From the NCBI GenBank assembly GCA_030527115.1, contig JAUNBM010000010.1:1-54492 (forward strand): 54,492 nucleotides of DNA. The letters run 5' to 3'. Origin of the DNA: Clostridia bacterium (GTDB lineage: Bacteria > Bacillota > Clostridia > Christensenellales > CAG-138). A program made the translations under genes and the position numbers. The notes under the pieces are model-generated. The model was not told where the DNA came from and did not search any database. It saw only the letters and a program-made list of their open reading frames with translations. Positions 41,082 to 49,434 of the stretch are shown here, piece by piece (position 1 is the stretch's first letter; each line of letters begins with the position of its first letter).

Positions 41082-43111
41082 GTGTTTTCCTCCGTTTCAT
41101 AGATATAAATTTCTCCATTGTCGCACTCCAAGATGACGGCGTCCGAAATGTACTCGCGTCCGAATACGTCGATAATCCGGAAGGTATACAGATAGTCGCC
41201 GTCAAACAGCTCAATTTCCTCCATAACAACCTCGCCGCGTACAACGAAGCTGTCGGTCTCATATAGAAGGCTTTCGCCGGTTGCCATGTCCGTGGCATGG
41301 AACAGGAAGGTTATCTCGTCCCCGTCCTTGAGCTTGATGATCTCCTTAGCGCTCATGCCCGTCTCCGTGTCAAGGCCGTCCCACGCGCCCAGCACCTCGA
41401 AATGCCCTTCTTCATCGCTATCCCAGATATATGCGGCGCGCAGATTCGTTTCGCGCCCGTTCAGCAGGATAGGGATGGAATAGAGATTATAGTCGTCCTC
41501 CTCCGCAATGAGGGTCGGAGCGCAGTAACAGCCCTCTATGGCAGTCCATACGCCCCTGAAATTGTCCAAGAACCAGCCCTCGTCCCAGTATGCGTCTATG
41601 TCGTTGTCATAGCCCATAAGCATATATTCATTATACTCATAGTCCATGTAATACAGGGCAAATTGAACCGAAGCCACAGCCTCTATATCGGACTCGATAA
41701 CGAGGTTGTAATAACCGTCCTCATCTATAAAGGTCGAAAAGACCACGTCGTAATCGTCTTGCGACACGCTTTCAACCGCCTCGGTTCCCGCAACGGTTTG
41801 CGACGGCGCATTCCAGCCCGAAACAGCCTCCACAAACCGCACATACTGCGCGCTCGGAGAGATCTGCGCAAAGCTGTCCAGCTCGCTATCGTCGCTGTTT
41901 ATGGGGAAGAACACCGAAAGCCCGTTCGCATTTTTTCTGCTGTCCCCATATACGTTGTAAACCACGGCGTCGAACAAGGCGTCCAAAACCCCGTCGGCCG
42001 TATCGGAAAGCACGTCCTGAGTATTCATAACGAGGTCGCCCAAATCCACCATGTTGGTGTATCCCTCCTCGTCGGTGTTCCCGCCATAGTTCTCCGCCCG
42101 GTTAACCCCTCTGATAAGGGTACGGTAGGTTTCGATATCCCCGGTCACGCCCGACATCTCAACCGCCATCGCATCGAAGCTGTCGATAAGCGCGTCTATC
42201 ATGGAAAGCTTGACAACGGAAAGGGTCGCCATATCGTCGCTGTCCGTTTGGGCGCATTTGGAAAAGTAGCTGTCGCAGATTACCTTTCCAACCGCCTCGC
42301 CGTCCGCCGAGGGATTCTGTGCAAGATAGTTGGCAAGCTCGGTATATGCCCAGCCCTCGCCCGGCTCATATTCCTCCGACGCGACCATATAGTTGCCATA
42401 GGGCGCTATCGCCGCCGCCGTCTCCAAACTCGCCATCAGACAGGCGTCGAAGCCGATAAGCTCAAACTCCGTTCCCGCCATCGAAAGCCCCTCAGCCAAT
42501 TCCTGCAGATCGAGGCTGTCATTGTGATACAGCTCGTCAAAAGCCACGCCCGCAACCGAGCCTCCCCCGTGATTCCACATGATAACCATGTATTTTTGCG
42601 CGGGGAAATTGGAGACGCCCCAGTTCAAAAAGTCTCCCAGGGTATCCGCCTCGCCCATGTTGGCAAGCGGGCGCTCGTCCGCAAGCAGATACTCGCCATC
42701 CTCCAGCGCCCAGCGCTGAATAACGTCGCTGTCGATAACTTCGTTCTGCCACTGCGCCGTTCCGCCCGTCTGCACGACAAAGCGCACCTCGTCCGACGCT
42801 TCGGCTTCGGAAAGCTCCGCTAAATTGTAGGTTGCCGCCGCGCTCTCGCTCTCCAGATCGGTGCCGCAAAGGTAAATGAACACAGTCCATGCGCTTTGCG
42901 ACCCATCGCCCGAATAAGCGCTTCCGCCCGAAACGTCGCTCCCGCCGTAGTCCGGCTCGTAGTCTCCGGAATCGTCGAAATCTTCATACTCATCGTCGCG
43001 GCCATGGGAGTATTCATCGCCATAGTCCTCCTCATCGGAAAACAGCTCGTCACAGCCCGCCGCGCAAAGCAACATAACAAACGCAAGACCAATAATAAGA
43101 AGCTTTCTCAT
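41078..43111 (-). CDS. Clostripain-like (C11) cysteine peptidase lipoprotein
   Basis: The 677-residue lipoprotein has lipobox AAGC (Cys20), a highly acidic Asp/Glu/Tyr/Ser-rich tether (about 22-72), and the C11 domain: WTVFIYLCGTDLE at the start, catalytic His181 in WNHGGGS and Cys224 in GFDACLMAS. About 250 residues of beta-rich C-terminal domain follow. Clan CD enzymes of this family usually cleave after Arg or Lys and often self-process. It is first in an operon with two TM2 genes and an unknown membrane protein. A good promoter is at 43138-43167. Confidence 0.9.
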   Translation of the reverse strand: MRKLLIIGLAFVMLLCAAGCDELFSDEEDYGDEYSHGRDDEYEDFDDSGDYEPDYGGSDVSGGSAYSGDGSQSAWTVFIYLCGTDLESESAAATYNLAELSEAEASDEVRFVVQTGGTAQWQNEVIDSDVIQRWALEDGEYLLADERPLANMGEADTLGDFLNWGVSNFPAQKYMVIMWNHGGGSVAGVAFDELYHNDSLDLQELAEGLSMAGTEFELIGFDACLMASLETAAAIAPYGNYMVASEEYEPGEGWAYTELANYLAQNPSADGEAVGKVICDSYFSKCAQTDSDDMATLSVVKLSMIDALIDSFDAMAVEMSGVTGDIETYRTLIRGVNRAENYGGNTDEEGYTNMVDLGDLVMNTQDVLSDTADGVLDALFDAVVYNVYGDSRKNANGLSVFFPINSDDSELDSFAQISPSAQYVRFVEAVSGWNAPSQTVAGTEAVESVSQDDYDVVFSTFIDEDGYYNLVIESDIEAVASVQFALYYMDYEYNEYMLMGYDNDIDAYWDEGWFLDNFRGVWTAIEGCYCAPTLIAEEDDYNLYSIPILLNGRETNLRAAYIWDSDEEGHFEVLGAWDGLDTETGMSAKEIIKLKDGDEITFLFHATDMATGESLLYETDSFVVRGEVVMEEIELFDGDYLYTFRIIDVFGREYISDAVILECDNGEIYIYETEENT

Positions 43112-43137
43112 AATCTTTCTACTCTCCCATCATATGC

Positions 43138-43167
43138 AGTTTATCATCTGTTACCGCTTAATCTCAA
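43138..43167 (-). promoter_or_regulatory. Promoter of the clostripain operon
   Basis: Minus strand TTGAGA (43167-43162), an 18-nt spacer, and TGA-TAAACT (43146-43138). The leader is about 20 nt with GGGAGAG as SD. Confidence 0.6.
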
Positions 43168-43172
43168 GTTCC

Positions 43173-43189
43173 TTTTACGTTACGTAAAA
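43173..43189. promoter_or_regulatory. Perfect inverted repeat between divergent operons
   Basis: TTTTACGT (43173-43180), T, ACGTAAAA (43182-43189): an 8+1+8 palindrome lying just upstream of the -35 of the clostripain promoter and about 70 nt upstream of the LytTR gene. This is the expected place for an operator controlling one or both. Confidence 0.5.
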
Positions 43190-43234
43190 TCTTCTTGACA
43201 AATGACAAAAAATGTGCCTAACCGTCAAATCCTG

Positions 43235-43243
43235 TGTTATACT
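43235..43243 (+). promoter_or_regulatory. Extended -10 promoter of the LytTR/GHKL operon
   Basis: TGT-TATACT (43235-43243) with no good -35, suggesting activator dependence. SD CGGAGGT precedes the ATG at 43261. Confidence 0.55.
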
Positions 43244-43260
43244 GTATTCGGAGGTCAGCT

Positions 43261-43980
43261 ATGAATTTGAGAATTGCCATCGTTGAGGATACCGCCGGGG
43301 ACGCGGAGCATCTTTCCTCCCTGATCTTTGGATATGAGCCGGACGCTCGCATTTTTCGGTTTGAATCTGCGGAGACATTTTTAAACTCCGCCTTGCTGAA
43401 TCGTTTTGATTTAGTCTTTATGGATATATACCTCTTAGGCCAGAACGGGATAGAAGCCGCCTCAAAATTCCGTGAAAGGGGCGGCGATTCCACGCTCGTT
43501 TTTACCACTACAAGCCCCGAGCATGCCCTGGAAGCGTTCAGGGTTAACGCGGCTCAGTACCTTATCAAGCCCGTGCAGGCCTCCGACATTAAGATGCTGT
43601 TGCAAAAGCGGCGCATCGAGCTGGAAAGCGAGCGGCGCAACTTCATGCAGATCAGCGTTAAGGGGACGAAGATCGACATTCCGCTCGACAAGGTGTTCTA
43701 TATCGAGGTGAGAAACCACAACTGCTTCATCCACTTTGCCGACAACGTGATCGAAACCGGAACCACTATGCGCCTGGAGGACTTCCACCTGCTGATATCC
43801 AACCCCAATTTTTACCGCTGTCACCGCTCCTTCATCGTGAACTTCGATCACGTTGCAAGCATCGACCTGGATTTTACGATGGAAAACGGCGACACGGTCT
43901 ACATACGCCAAAGCGGGCTGAAACAATGCGCCGACGCTTTTAAAAGTTACCTGTTGTCCAAGCTTTCAAAGGAGGTTTAG
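43261..43980 (+). CDS. LytTR-family response regulator (AgrA/VirR type)
   Basis: The 239-residue protein has a receiver domain with phosphoacceptor Asp in LVFMDIYLLG and the Lys-Pro switch IKPVQ, followed by a LytTR DNA-binding domain (ISVKGTKIDIPL through RCHRSFIVNFDHV). It is paired with the downstream GHKL kinase (3-nt gap), the arrangement of peptide-responsive Agr/Com systems and of LytSR-like systems. No autoinducer peptide gene is visible nearby. The ATG at 43261 is chosen for SD GGAGG. Confidence 0.93.
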   Translation: MNLRIAIVEDTAGDAEHLSSLIFGYEPDARIFRFESAETFLNSALLNRFDLVFMDIYLLGQNGIEAASKFRERGGDSTLVFTTTSPEHALEAFRVNAAQYLIKPVQASDIKMLLQKRRIELESERRNFMQISVKGTKIDIPLDKVFYIEVRNHNCFIHFADNVIETGTTMRLEDFHLLISNPNFYRCHRSFIVNFDHVASIDLDFTMENGDTVYIRQSGLKQCADAFKSYLLSKLSKEV

Positions 43981-43983
43981 CTC

Positions 43984-45333
43984 ATGCCTTTGGGGATATT
44001 GCTCAATCATCTCATAATAATGTCGGCGGACAGCTTTATCCGCTATTATCCAAAGCGCAGGAACATCCGGGTTCCCATTTGGTTGCTCCTTTTGATCTAT
44101 GCCGTGGTATTCTGCATTCAGGCGCTGTTTCTGTATTTCGAGCAAAGCCGTTTTACGGGAGAATACTGGGACGGACAGATTTACCAAACCCTTTCGGGAC
44201 TGTTGGTTTTTATGCTCCCGTTCTTCTTCGTGAGGATGGGCTTCTTCCAAAATCTTTTCCTGCTCTCCATCGTCGTCGTCTACAACCTTGTAATCCTCGG
44301 CATAGCCAACTTTGTCGAACTGCGCTTCGGCGGCGTTCTTGCCGAAACCCATCCCTACCTTATCAGCAATATCGTTAAGCTCCCGCTGATTGGAATCAGC
44401 CTGCCTTTCCTCTCGAAAACGCTAAAGAAGCTCTTTGACCTCTGGCCGGACGACAAGGGAATCTGGCAACTGTTTTGGTTGCTCCCCCTGCTCTTTGCGG
44501 GCTTGTGCCTGCTCACCGGCGGCTTCTTTCAGGACACCTCGGCAATAACCAGCTCTTTGTTCATCCTCAGCCGGCTTCTCGTCTGCGCAGGCTGTGGCCT
44601 CACCTGCTATCTGATGGCGCAAACCTTTCTCAAGGAGGCGCAGTCAGCCGCCGTCCGCGAAAACGCCCGTGCCGCCGAACGCCTGCTCTTGCTTGAGCGG
44701 GGTCAATATGCGCGCTTTCGCGAGAACATCGAAGTCGAGGCGGAGATGCGGCATAATCTCAGGCATCAGCTCGCGGTTTTAAAAAAGTTGCAACAGGACG
44801 GCGACATGGACGGGCTGAAGGATTATATCGAAAATTTGAGCTCCGCGCTCCCTCCGGTCGCATCGCGCCAATGGTGCGAGCATTACGCCTGCAACGCCAT
44901 CGCTTCCCACTACCTTTCCCTGATTGAAAGCCACGGAATAAGGCTCGACGCGCGCTTTGAAGTGCCGAAGGATCTCGGCGCTATACCGGATACGGACATA
45001 TGTATAGTTTTAGGCAATCTTTTGGAAAACGCCCTGGAAGCCTGCCTCCGCATGGATTCAAACAAGCCGCGCTATATCAAGCTCCGCTCGCTGATCCAGG
45101 GCGATTTTATCTCGCTCATGGTGGAAAACAGCAGCGACGGGGTCTATCGTCATGCGAAAAACGGCCTTTTTTACTCGCGCAAGGATCCCACCAACGATGA
45201 GCGCGAAGGTCTGGGCCTCGCCTCCGTAAACGCGGTCTGCCAAAGGTATAACGGTTATTTAAAGGTGGACTCCATGGACGATACCTTCCGCGCCTCCGCC
45301 TTGCTGGATATGAGCATCAGGCTGAAAGGCTGA
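43984..45333 (+). CDS. AgrC-like GHKL sensor histidine kinase
   Basis: The 449-residue protein has about six membrane helices (residues 30-215), a dimerisation helix with a modified H-box (RHNLRHQL), and a GHKL ATPase domain with N-box LGNLLENALEACL and G-box GLGLASVNAV. It belongs to the HPK10/AgrC-like class that senses peptides or envelope signals. It is co-transcribed with the LytTR regulator. Confidence 0.92.
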   Translation: MPLGILLNHLIIMSADSFIRYYPKRRNIRVPIWLLLLIYAVVFCIQALFLYFEQSRFTGEYWDGQIYQTLSGLLVFMLPFFFVRMGFFQNLFLLSIVVVYNLVILGIANFVELRFGGVLAETHPYLISNIVKLPLIGISLPFLSKTLKKLFDLWPDDKGIWQLFWLLPLLFAGLCLLTGGFFQDTSAITSSLFILSRLLVCAGCGLTCYLMAQTFLKEAQSAAVRENARAAERLLLLERGQYARFRENIEVEAEMRHNLRHQLAVLKKLQQDGDMDGLKDYIENLSSALPPVASRQWCEHYACNAIASHYLSLIESHGIRLDARFEVPKDLGAIPDTDICIVLGNLLENALEACLRMDSNKPRYIKLRSLIQGDFISLMVENSSDGVYRHAKNGLFYSRKDPTNDEREGLGLASVNAVCQRYNGYLKVDSMDDTFRASALLDMSIRLKG

Positions 45334-45368
45334 CGGCGAAGCCTTTTTCACTTTTATCCAACTTAGGG

Positions 45369-45397
45369 TTGACAAGTTGGCCGGCCGGGTGTAGAAT
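45369..45397 (+). promoter_or_regulatory. SigA promoter of the trpB2 T-box transcript
   Basis: TTGACA (45369-45374), a 17-nt spacer and TAGAAT (45392-45397). Predicted start near 45404. Confidence 0.8.
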
Positions 45398-45403
45398 CAT
45401 ATA

Positions 45404-45684
45404 TAATTTAATAAAAACCGTTGAATCAGAGTAGTAAGTCCTGTTGAGATGTTCCAAGAGAGCCGCCGAAGCTGGGAGTGCGACAGCATCCGCCTGACTG
45501 AATGGACTGACGAGGGCGATTTCGAAAGCCGGAGCCGTAGGAATCGACGGGGATTCGACCCGTTATCAGACGAGCGCATATGTTGGTATGCGATTGAGCC
45601 GGGCTGTTTTTGACAGCCAATTGGGGTGGCACCGCAGGAGATTTGCTCTTGTCCCTATTTTGGGGACAGGAGTTTTTTATTTTA
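45404..45684 (+). ncRNA. T-box riboswitch, predicted tRNA-Trp specific
   Basis: The leader has the T-box layout: a long Stem I, a conserved antiterminator segment GGGGTGGCACCGC (45623-45635) with the tRNA 3'-end binding bulge TGGC (45627-45630), and a final terminator. The Stem I specifier region reads GAATGGACT with TGG (45503-45505) in the expected position, the Trp codon. The C in the TGGC bulge would pair with a discriminator G, as in bacterial tRNA-Trp. Uncharged tRNA-Trp should allow readthrough into the trpB2 gene. Confidence 0.88.
45646..45684 (+). terminator. T-box terminator
   Basis: CTCTTGTCCC (45646-45655) pairs with GGGACAGGAG (45663-45672), followed by six T plus a T-rich run. 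It precedes SD GGAGG at 45689. Confidence 0.85.
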
Positions 45685-45701
45685 TTATGGAGGCGACGAC
45701 T

Positions 45702-47075
45702 ATGAAACGCAGGATACCTTACAGAACCTTTTTAAAACCGGAACAGCTTCCGAAATGCTGGTATAACATCAAAGCGGATATGAAGGAACTTCCCCCTCCG
45801 CTGATCAATCCCGCCACCATGCGCCCCGTCTCGCTTGATGAACTCAGCTCCATCTTTGCCGACGAGCTGGCGCGCCAGGAGCTGAATTGCACCGACAGGT
45901 TTATCGAGATTCCAAACGACATTTTGGAATACTACGAAACCTACCGCCCCTCCCCGCTGATTCGAGCCTACAATCTGGAACGGCGGTTGCAAACCCCGGC
46001 GCGTATCTACTATAAATTTGAAGGCGGCAACACCTCCGGTAGCCACAAGCTGAACTCAGCCGTCGCTCAAGCCTACTATGCCAAGCGTCAGGGCTTGAGT
46101 TCGCTAACGACCGAAACCGGCGCGGGTCAATGGGGAACCGCGCTTGCAATGGCTTGCGCCCACTTCAACCTGCCGCTCACCGTCTATATGGTTAAAATCA
46201 GCGCCCTTCAAAAGCCCCACCGAAAGGCGGTAATCGAATCCTTCGGCGGAAAGGTGATACCCAGTCCCAGCACGACTACGGCTGTCGGCCGCAAAATCCT
46301 GTCCGCCGACCCGAACTCGGGTGGGAGCCTCGGTTGCGCCATATCGGAAGCGGTGGAAACCGCCGCAAACACGCCGAACTGCCGCTATGTCCTCGGCTCG
46401 GTATTGGATCAGGTGCTGTTGCACCAGTCCGTTATAGGTTTGGAGGCCAAAGCCGCTATGGACTCGCTCGACGAATACCCCGATATCATAATCGGCTGTG
46501 CCGGAGGCGGCTCCAATCTCGGCGGGCTGATATGCGCCTACATGGGCGATAAGCTCAACAAAAGGGCTCATCCCCATTTCATTGCGGTTGAGCCGGATTC
46601 CTGTCCCTCCCTCACCCGCGGTCAATATGCCTATGACTTTTGCGACGCCGGAAGGATAACCCCCTTAGCGCGGATGTATACCCTCGGAAGCGGCTTTGTG
46701 CCGTCCGGCATCCATGCCGGCGGCCTGCGCTACCACGGAATGTCCCCGATCATAAGCAAGCTTTATCATGACGGTCATATAGACGAAGCCCGCGCCGTCT
46801 CCCAAACCTCCGTATTCGACGCGGCGATGGAGTTTTCCACGGCGGAGGGCATTTTGCCCGCGCCTGAGTCCGCTCACGCAATCAAGGTAGCCATAGACGA
46901 GGCAAAAAAATGCCGCGAAAGCGGCGAGCGCAGGGTGATTCTGTTCAACTTAACCGGAACCGGCTATTTCGATATGAGCGCATATATTCAATACCATGCC
47001 AAAGAGATGACAAACCATTCGCCGTCAGACGAGGAGCTTTGCGCAGGGCTCAAATCCCTGCCAAAGCTGTCGTGA
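45702..47075 (+). CDS. trpB: TrpB2-type tryptophan synthase beta chain
   Basis: The 457-residue PLP enzyme is longer than TrpB1 (about 400) and has TrpB2 features: the N-terminal extension with LPKCWYNIKADM, the PLP-Lys motif GGNTSGSHKLN, ETGAGQWGTA, and the phosphate-binding GCAGGGSNLGG. It condenses indole and serine to tryptophan. No trpA or other trp gene is adjacent, so it may serve indole salvage. The ATG at 45702 follows GGAGG (45689-45693). Its expression is tied to the tRNA-Trp T-box directly upstream. Confidence 0.93.
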   Translation: MKRRIPYRTFLKPEQLPKCWYNIKADMKELPPPLINPATMRPVSLDELSSIFADELARQELNCTDRFIEIPNDILEYYETYRPSPLIRAYNLERRLQTPARIYYKFEGGNTSGSHKLNSAVAQAYYAKRQGLSSLTTETGAGQWGTALAMACAHFNLPLTVYMVKISALQKPHRKAVIESFGGKVIPSPSTTTAVGRKILSADPNSGGSLGCAISEAVETAANTPNCRYVLGSVLDQVLLHQSVIGLEAKAAMDSLDEYPDIIIGCAGGGSNLGGLICAYMGDKLNKRAHPHFIAVEPDSCPSLTRGQYAYDFCDAGRITPLARMYTLGSGFVPSGIHAGGLRYHGMSPIISKLYHDGHIDEARAVSQTSVFDAAMEFSTAEGILPAPESAHAIKVAIDEAKKCRESGERRVILFNLTGTGYFDMSAYIQYHAKEMTNHSPSDEELCAGLKSLPKLS

Positions 47076-47085
47076 CTGAGCTTCC

Positions 47086-49434
47086 CTATTTCAGCGTAAC
47101 CACGGTCACGCCCGCGTCCCCCTCGCCGTAGGTTCCGGCGCGAAAAGAGCCCACCTTGGGATGCCGCCTGAGGTATTGCTGGAGACCTGCCCTCAGCGCT
47201 CCCGTTCCCTTGCCGTGGATGACATAGAACTCCTTGCGCCCCGCAAGCTCGCATTCGTCGATATACCTGTCCAGTTGCATAGAGGCGTCGTCCACCGTCA
47301 TGCCGCGCACATCGAGGTTCAGCTCGACCTGCTTAACGCCGGTCAGAATCTCCCTCGGCTTAATGGGCTTGGGTCTTTCCTCCACCTTAACCTCGCGCAA
47401 ATCTCCGAGCGGAACCGACAGCTTAATTGCCCCCGCCTGCACCTGAACCATGCCCTTGGCGTCGGCGGCTTTCAGCACGGTCGCGTTGCCGTGTATGCTC
47501 GCTACATAGACCGTCTCCCCCGACCTGACGCTCTTAACCGGAACGCCGCCTGCATCGTCGCGCTCCATCGACTCCATCAGCTTCTCCTCGGAGACGCGCA
47601 TCGCGTCTTTGGACTGCTGAATCGCCCTCTCGAGCGCTTTGGCGTCGATATTCTTCAGCTCGCGAAGCTTGGCTATCAAGTCTTCCATCTCACGCCTGGT
47701 ACTGCGAACGATTTGGCGCGCGTCCTCCTTCGCCCTCTCGCGGAGCTTGCTCTTTTCTGCCTGCAATTTTTCCTTCTCGCGCTCAAGCTCCGCCCTCAGC
47801 GCGCTCGCCTCCGAATATTCGCGTTGCATCGAGAGGCTGTATTCCTCCGCCTTGCGGCGCTGTTCCTCGGCCCCGCGCAATACGTCCTCGAAGGCTATCT
47901 CCTCGCCCTTTAAAAACTCGCGCGCCCGCTCGATAATTTTAGCTTCCAGCCCCAGCCGCTGAGATATTTCAAAGGCGTTGGACTTGCCCGGAATGCCTAT
48001 AAAAAGCCTGTAAGTCGGGCAGAGCCGATTGACGTCGAACTCCATTGATGCGTTTTGCATCCCTGCCCTCGTCAGCGCGAACGCCTTAATCTCGCTGTAA
48101 TGAGTCGTCGCCATGGTTGGCGCTCCGACCGCATGAAGATGCTCCAAAATGGCTTGGGCAAGCGCCGCGCCCTCCACCGGATCGGTGCCCGCGCCCAGCT
48201 CGTCGAGCAAAACGAGGGTTTTGTCGCTCGCGCCGCGAAGGATTCTCACCAAATTACTCATATGCGAAGAAAACGTCGACAGCGACTGTTCGATCGACTG
48301 CTCGTCGCCTATGTCCGCAAACACCTCGTCAAACACGCCCAGCTCAACGCCCTCGTCGGCAGGGATGAAATAGCCCGCCGCCGCCATGAGCGAAAACAGC
48401 CCTACCGTCTTTAAGGTCACGGTCTTGCCGCCCGTATTCGGCCCGGTTATTATCAAGGTGTCAAAGCTCTCCCCCAAATTTACCGACAACGGTACAACCT
48501 TGTCCTTGTCGAGCAGGGGATGGCGGCCGTTGACTATGCGTATTCTTCCCTCGCGGTTCAGCTTTGGACGCACCGCCCGCATATCCCGAGCCATTGCCGC
48601 CCGCGCAAATATCGCGTCCAGCTCGGCAAGCGTCGTAAGGCTTACGCCCAGCTCCTGAGCATAGGGCGCAACCAGCGCGGTAAGTCCCGACAGGATTCGC
48701 TCTATCTCGCGCTTTTCATCGAGAAGCAGTTTTTTAAACTCGTTTCCAAGCTCCACCACCTCGGAAGGCTCAATAAACACGGTCAGCCCGCTCCCGCTTT
48801 GATCGTGAATCAAGCCGCCTATCTGCCCGCGGTATTCGGCCTTTACGGGGATTGCATAGCGGCCGTTGCGCATGGTTATTATCGGATCCTGCAAATACTT
48901 TTGATTGTTCGGATTCCGGATGATGGAATTGAGCTTGTCGCGCACGCGTTCGTTTACAAGGTGCATCCTCCTCCGTATCCGCGAAAGCTCCGGAGAAGCG
49001 GAATCCGCCATCTCCTCCTCCGAAAGGATACAGCGGCCAATCTCCTCCTCGATATCCCTGTGCGAGGCGAGCTTCTGCGCCATGATAACCAGAACATCCT
49101 CGGGATTGCCCGCCGAAAGCGAGGTCTTAGCCCTCTGTGAAACGCGGAGCAAAGCGGCAATCTCAAGCAACTCCCCCATCGACAGCGAATAAGCGGCATG
49201 AATGCGGGCAAGCGTGCCGCGGATGTCCGAAAAACAGTCTATGGGCGAGCGCCCGATCCGGCGGTATATCGAATCCGCCTCCCACGTTTGCGAAAGCCTA
49301 AGCTCGGCCGCCTCAACCTCGGACAAGGGCTCAAGTCTATCCAGCAGTTCCCTGCCCATTTCTGAAGCGGCGTATGTGCGGCATATAGCCGTTATTTTAT
49401 TGAACTCAAGTGTAGTGAGCGCTTTTTGGTTCAT
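47086..49434 (-). CDS. mutS2: MutS2 family ATPase/endonuclease
   Basis: The 782-residue protein has a MutS-like core/clamp region without the mismatch-reading domain, an ATPase domain (Walker A TGPNTGGKTVTL, Walker B LLDELGAGTDPVEG), a long coiled coil (about 510-620), a KOW-like segment, and a C-terminal Smr nuclease domain (LDVRGMTVDDA, HGKGTGALR). MutS2 binds branched DNA and, in Bacillus, collided ribosomes. The start overlaps the aminotransferase stop (ATGA). Confidence 0.96.
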   Translation of the reverse strand: MNQKALTTLEFNKITAICRTYAASEMGRELLDRLEPLSEVEAAELRLSQTWEADSIYRRIGRSPIDCFSDIRGTLARIHAAYSLSMGELLEIAALLRVSQRAKTSLSAGNPEDVLVIMAQKLASHRDIEEEIGRCILSEEEMADSASPELSRIRRRMHLVNERVRDKLNSIIRNPNNQKYLQDPIITMRNGRYAIPVKAEYRGQIGGLIHDQSGSGLTVFIEPSEVVELGNEFKKLLLDEKREIERILSGLTALVAPYAQELGVSLTTLAELDAIFARAAMARDMRAVRPKLNREGRIRIVNGRHPLLDKDKVVPLSVNLGESFDTLIITGPNTGGKTVTLKTVGLFSLMAAAGYFIPADEGVELGVFDEVFADIGDEQSIEQSLSTFSSHMSNLVRILRGASDKTLVLLDELGAGTDPVEGAALAQAILEHLHAVGAPTMATTHYSEIKAFALTRAGMQNASMEFDVNRLCPTYRLFIGIPGKSNAFEISQRLGLEAKIIERAREFLKGEEIAFEDVLRGAEEQRRKAEEYSLSMQREYSEASALRAELEREKEKLQAEKSKLRERAKEDARQIVRSTRREMEDLIAKLRELKNIDAKALERAIQQSKDAMRVSEEKLMESMERDDAGGVPVKSVRSGETVYVASIHGNATVLKAADAKGMVQVQAGAIKLSVPLGDLREVKVEERPKPIKPREILTGVKQVELNLDVRGMTVDDASMQLDRYIDECELAGRKEFYVIHGKGTGALRAGLQQYLRRHPKVGSFRAGTYGEGDAGVTVVTLK

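Larger units (their letters stand above)
40656..41092. repeat. Tandem direct repeat containing two TM2-domain genes
   Basis: Two units with a 228-nt period (start codons at 40853 and 41081) are nearly identical over about 180 nt, including the ribosome binding site TTTTCCTCC on the plus strand. The differences I see are confined to a few bases at each end and one interior position. This is a recent duplication or gene conversion. Confidence 0.85.

Noticed and set aside
40656-41092. CRISPR or other array from the tandem repeat
   Set aside because: Only two units, each a complete coding gene with its own ribosome binding site; this is gene duplication.
41297-42823. 508-codon open frame on the plus strand opposite the clostripain-like gene
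   Set aside because: It is exactly antisense to a well-supported lipoprotein gene, has no SD, and its product looks like the usual antisense by-product of codon bias.
43195-43200. Perfect TTGACA as -35 of the LytTR operon
   Set aside because: No -10-like hexamer occurs 16-18 nt downstream; the real -10 (43238-43243) is too far away.
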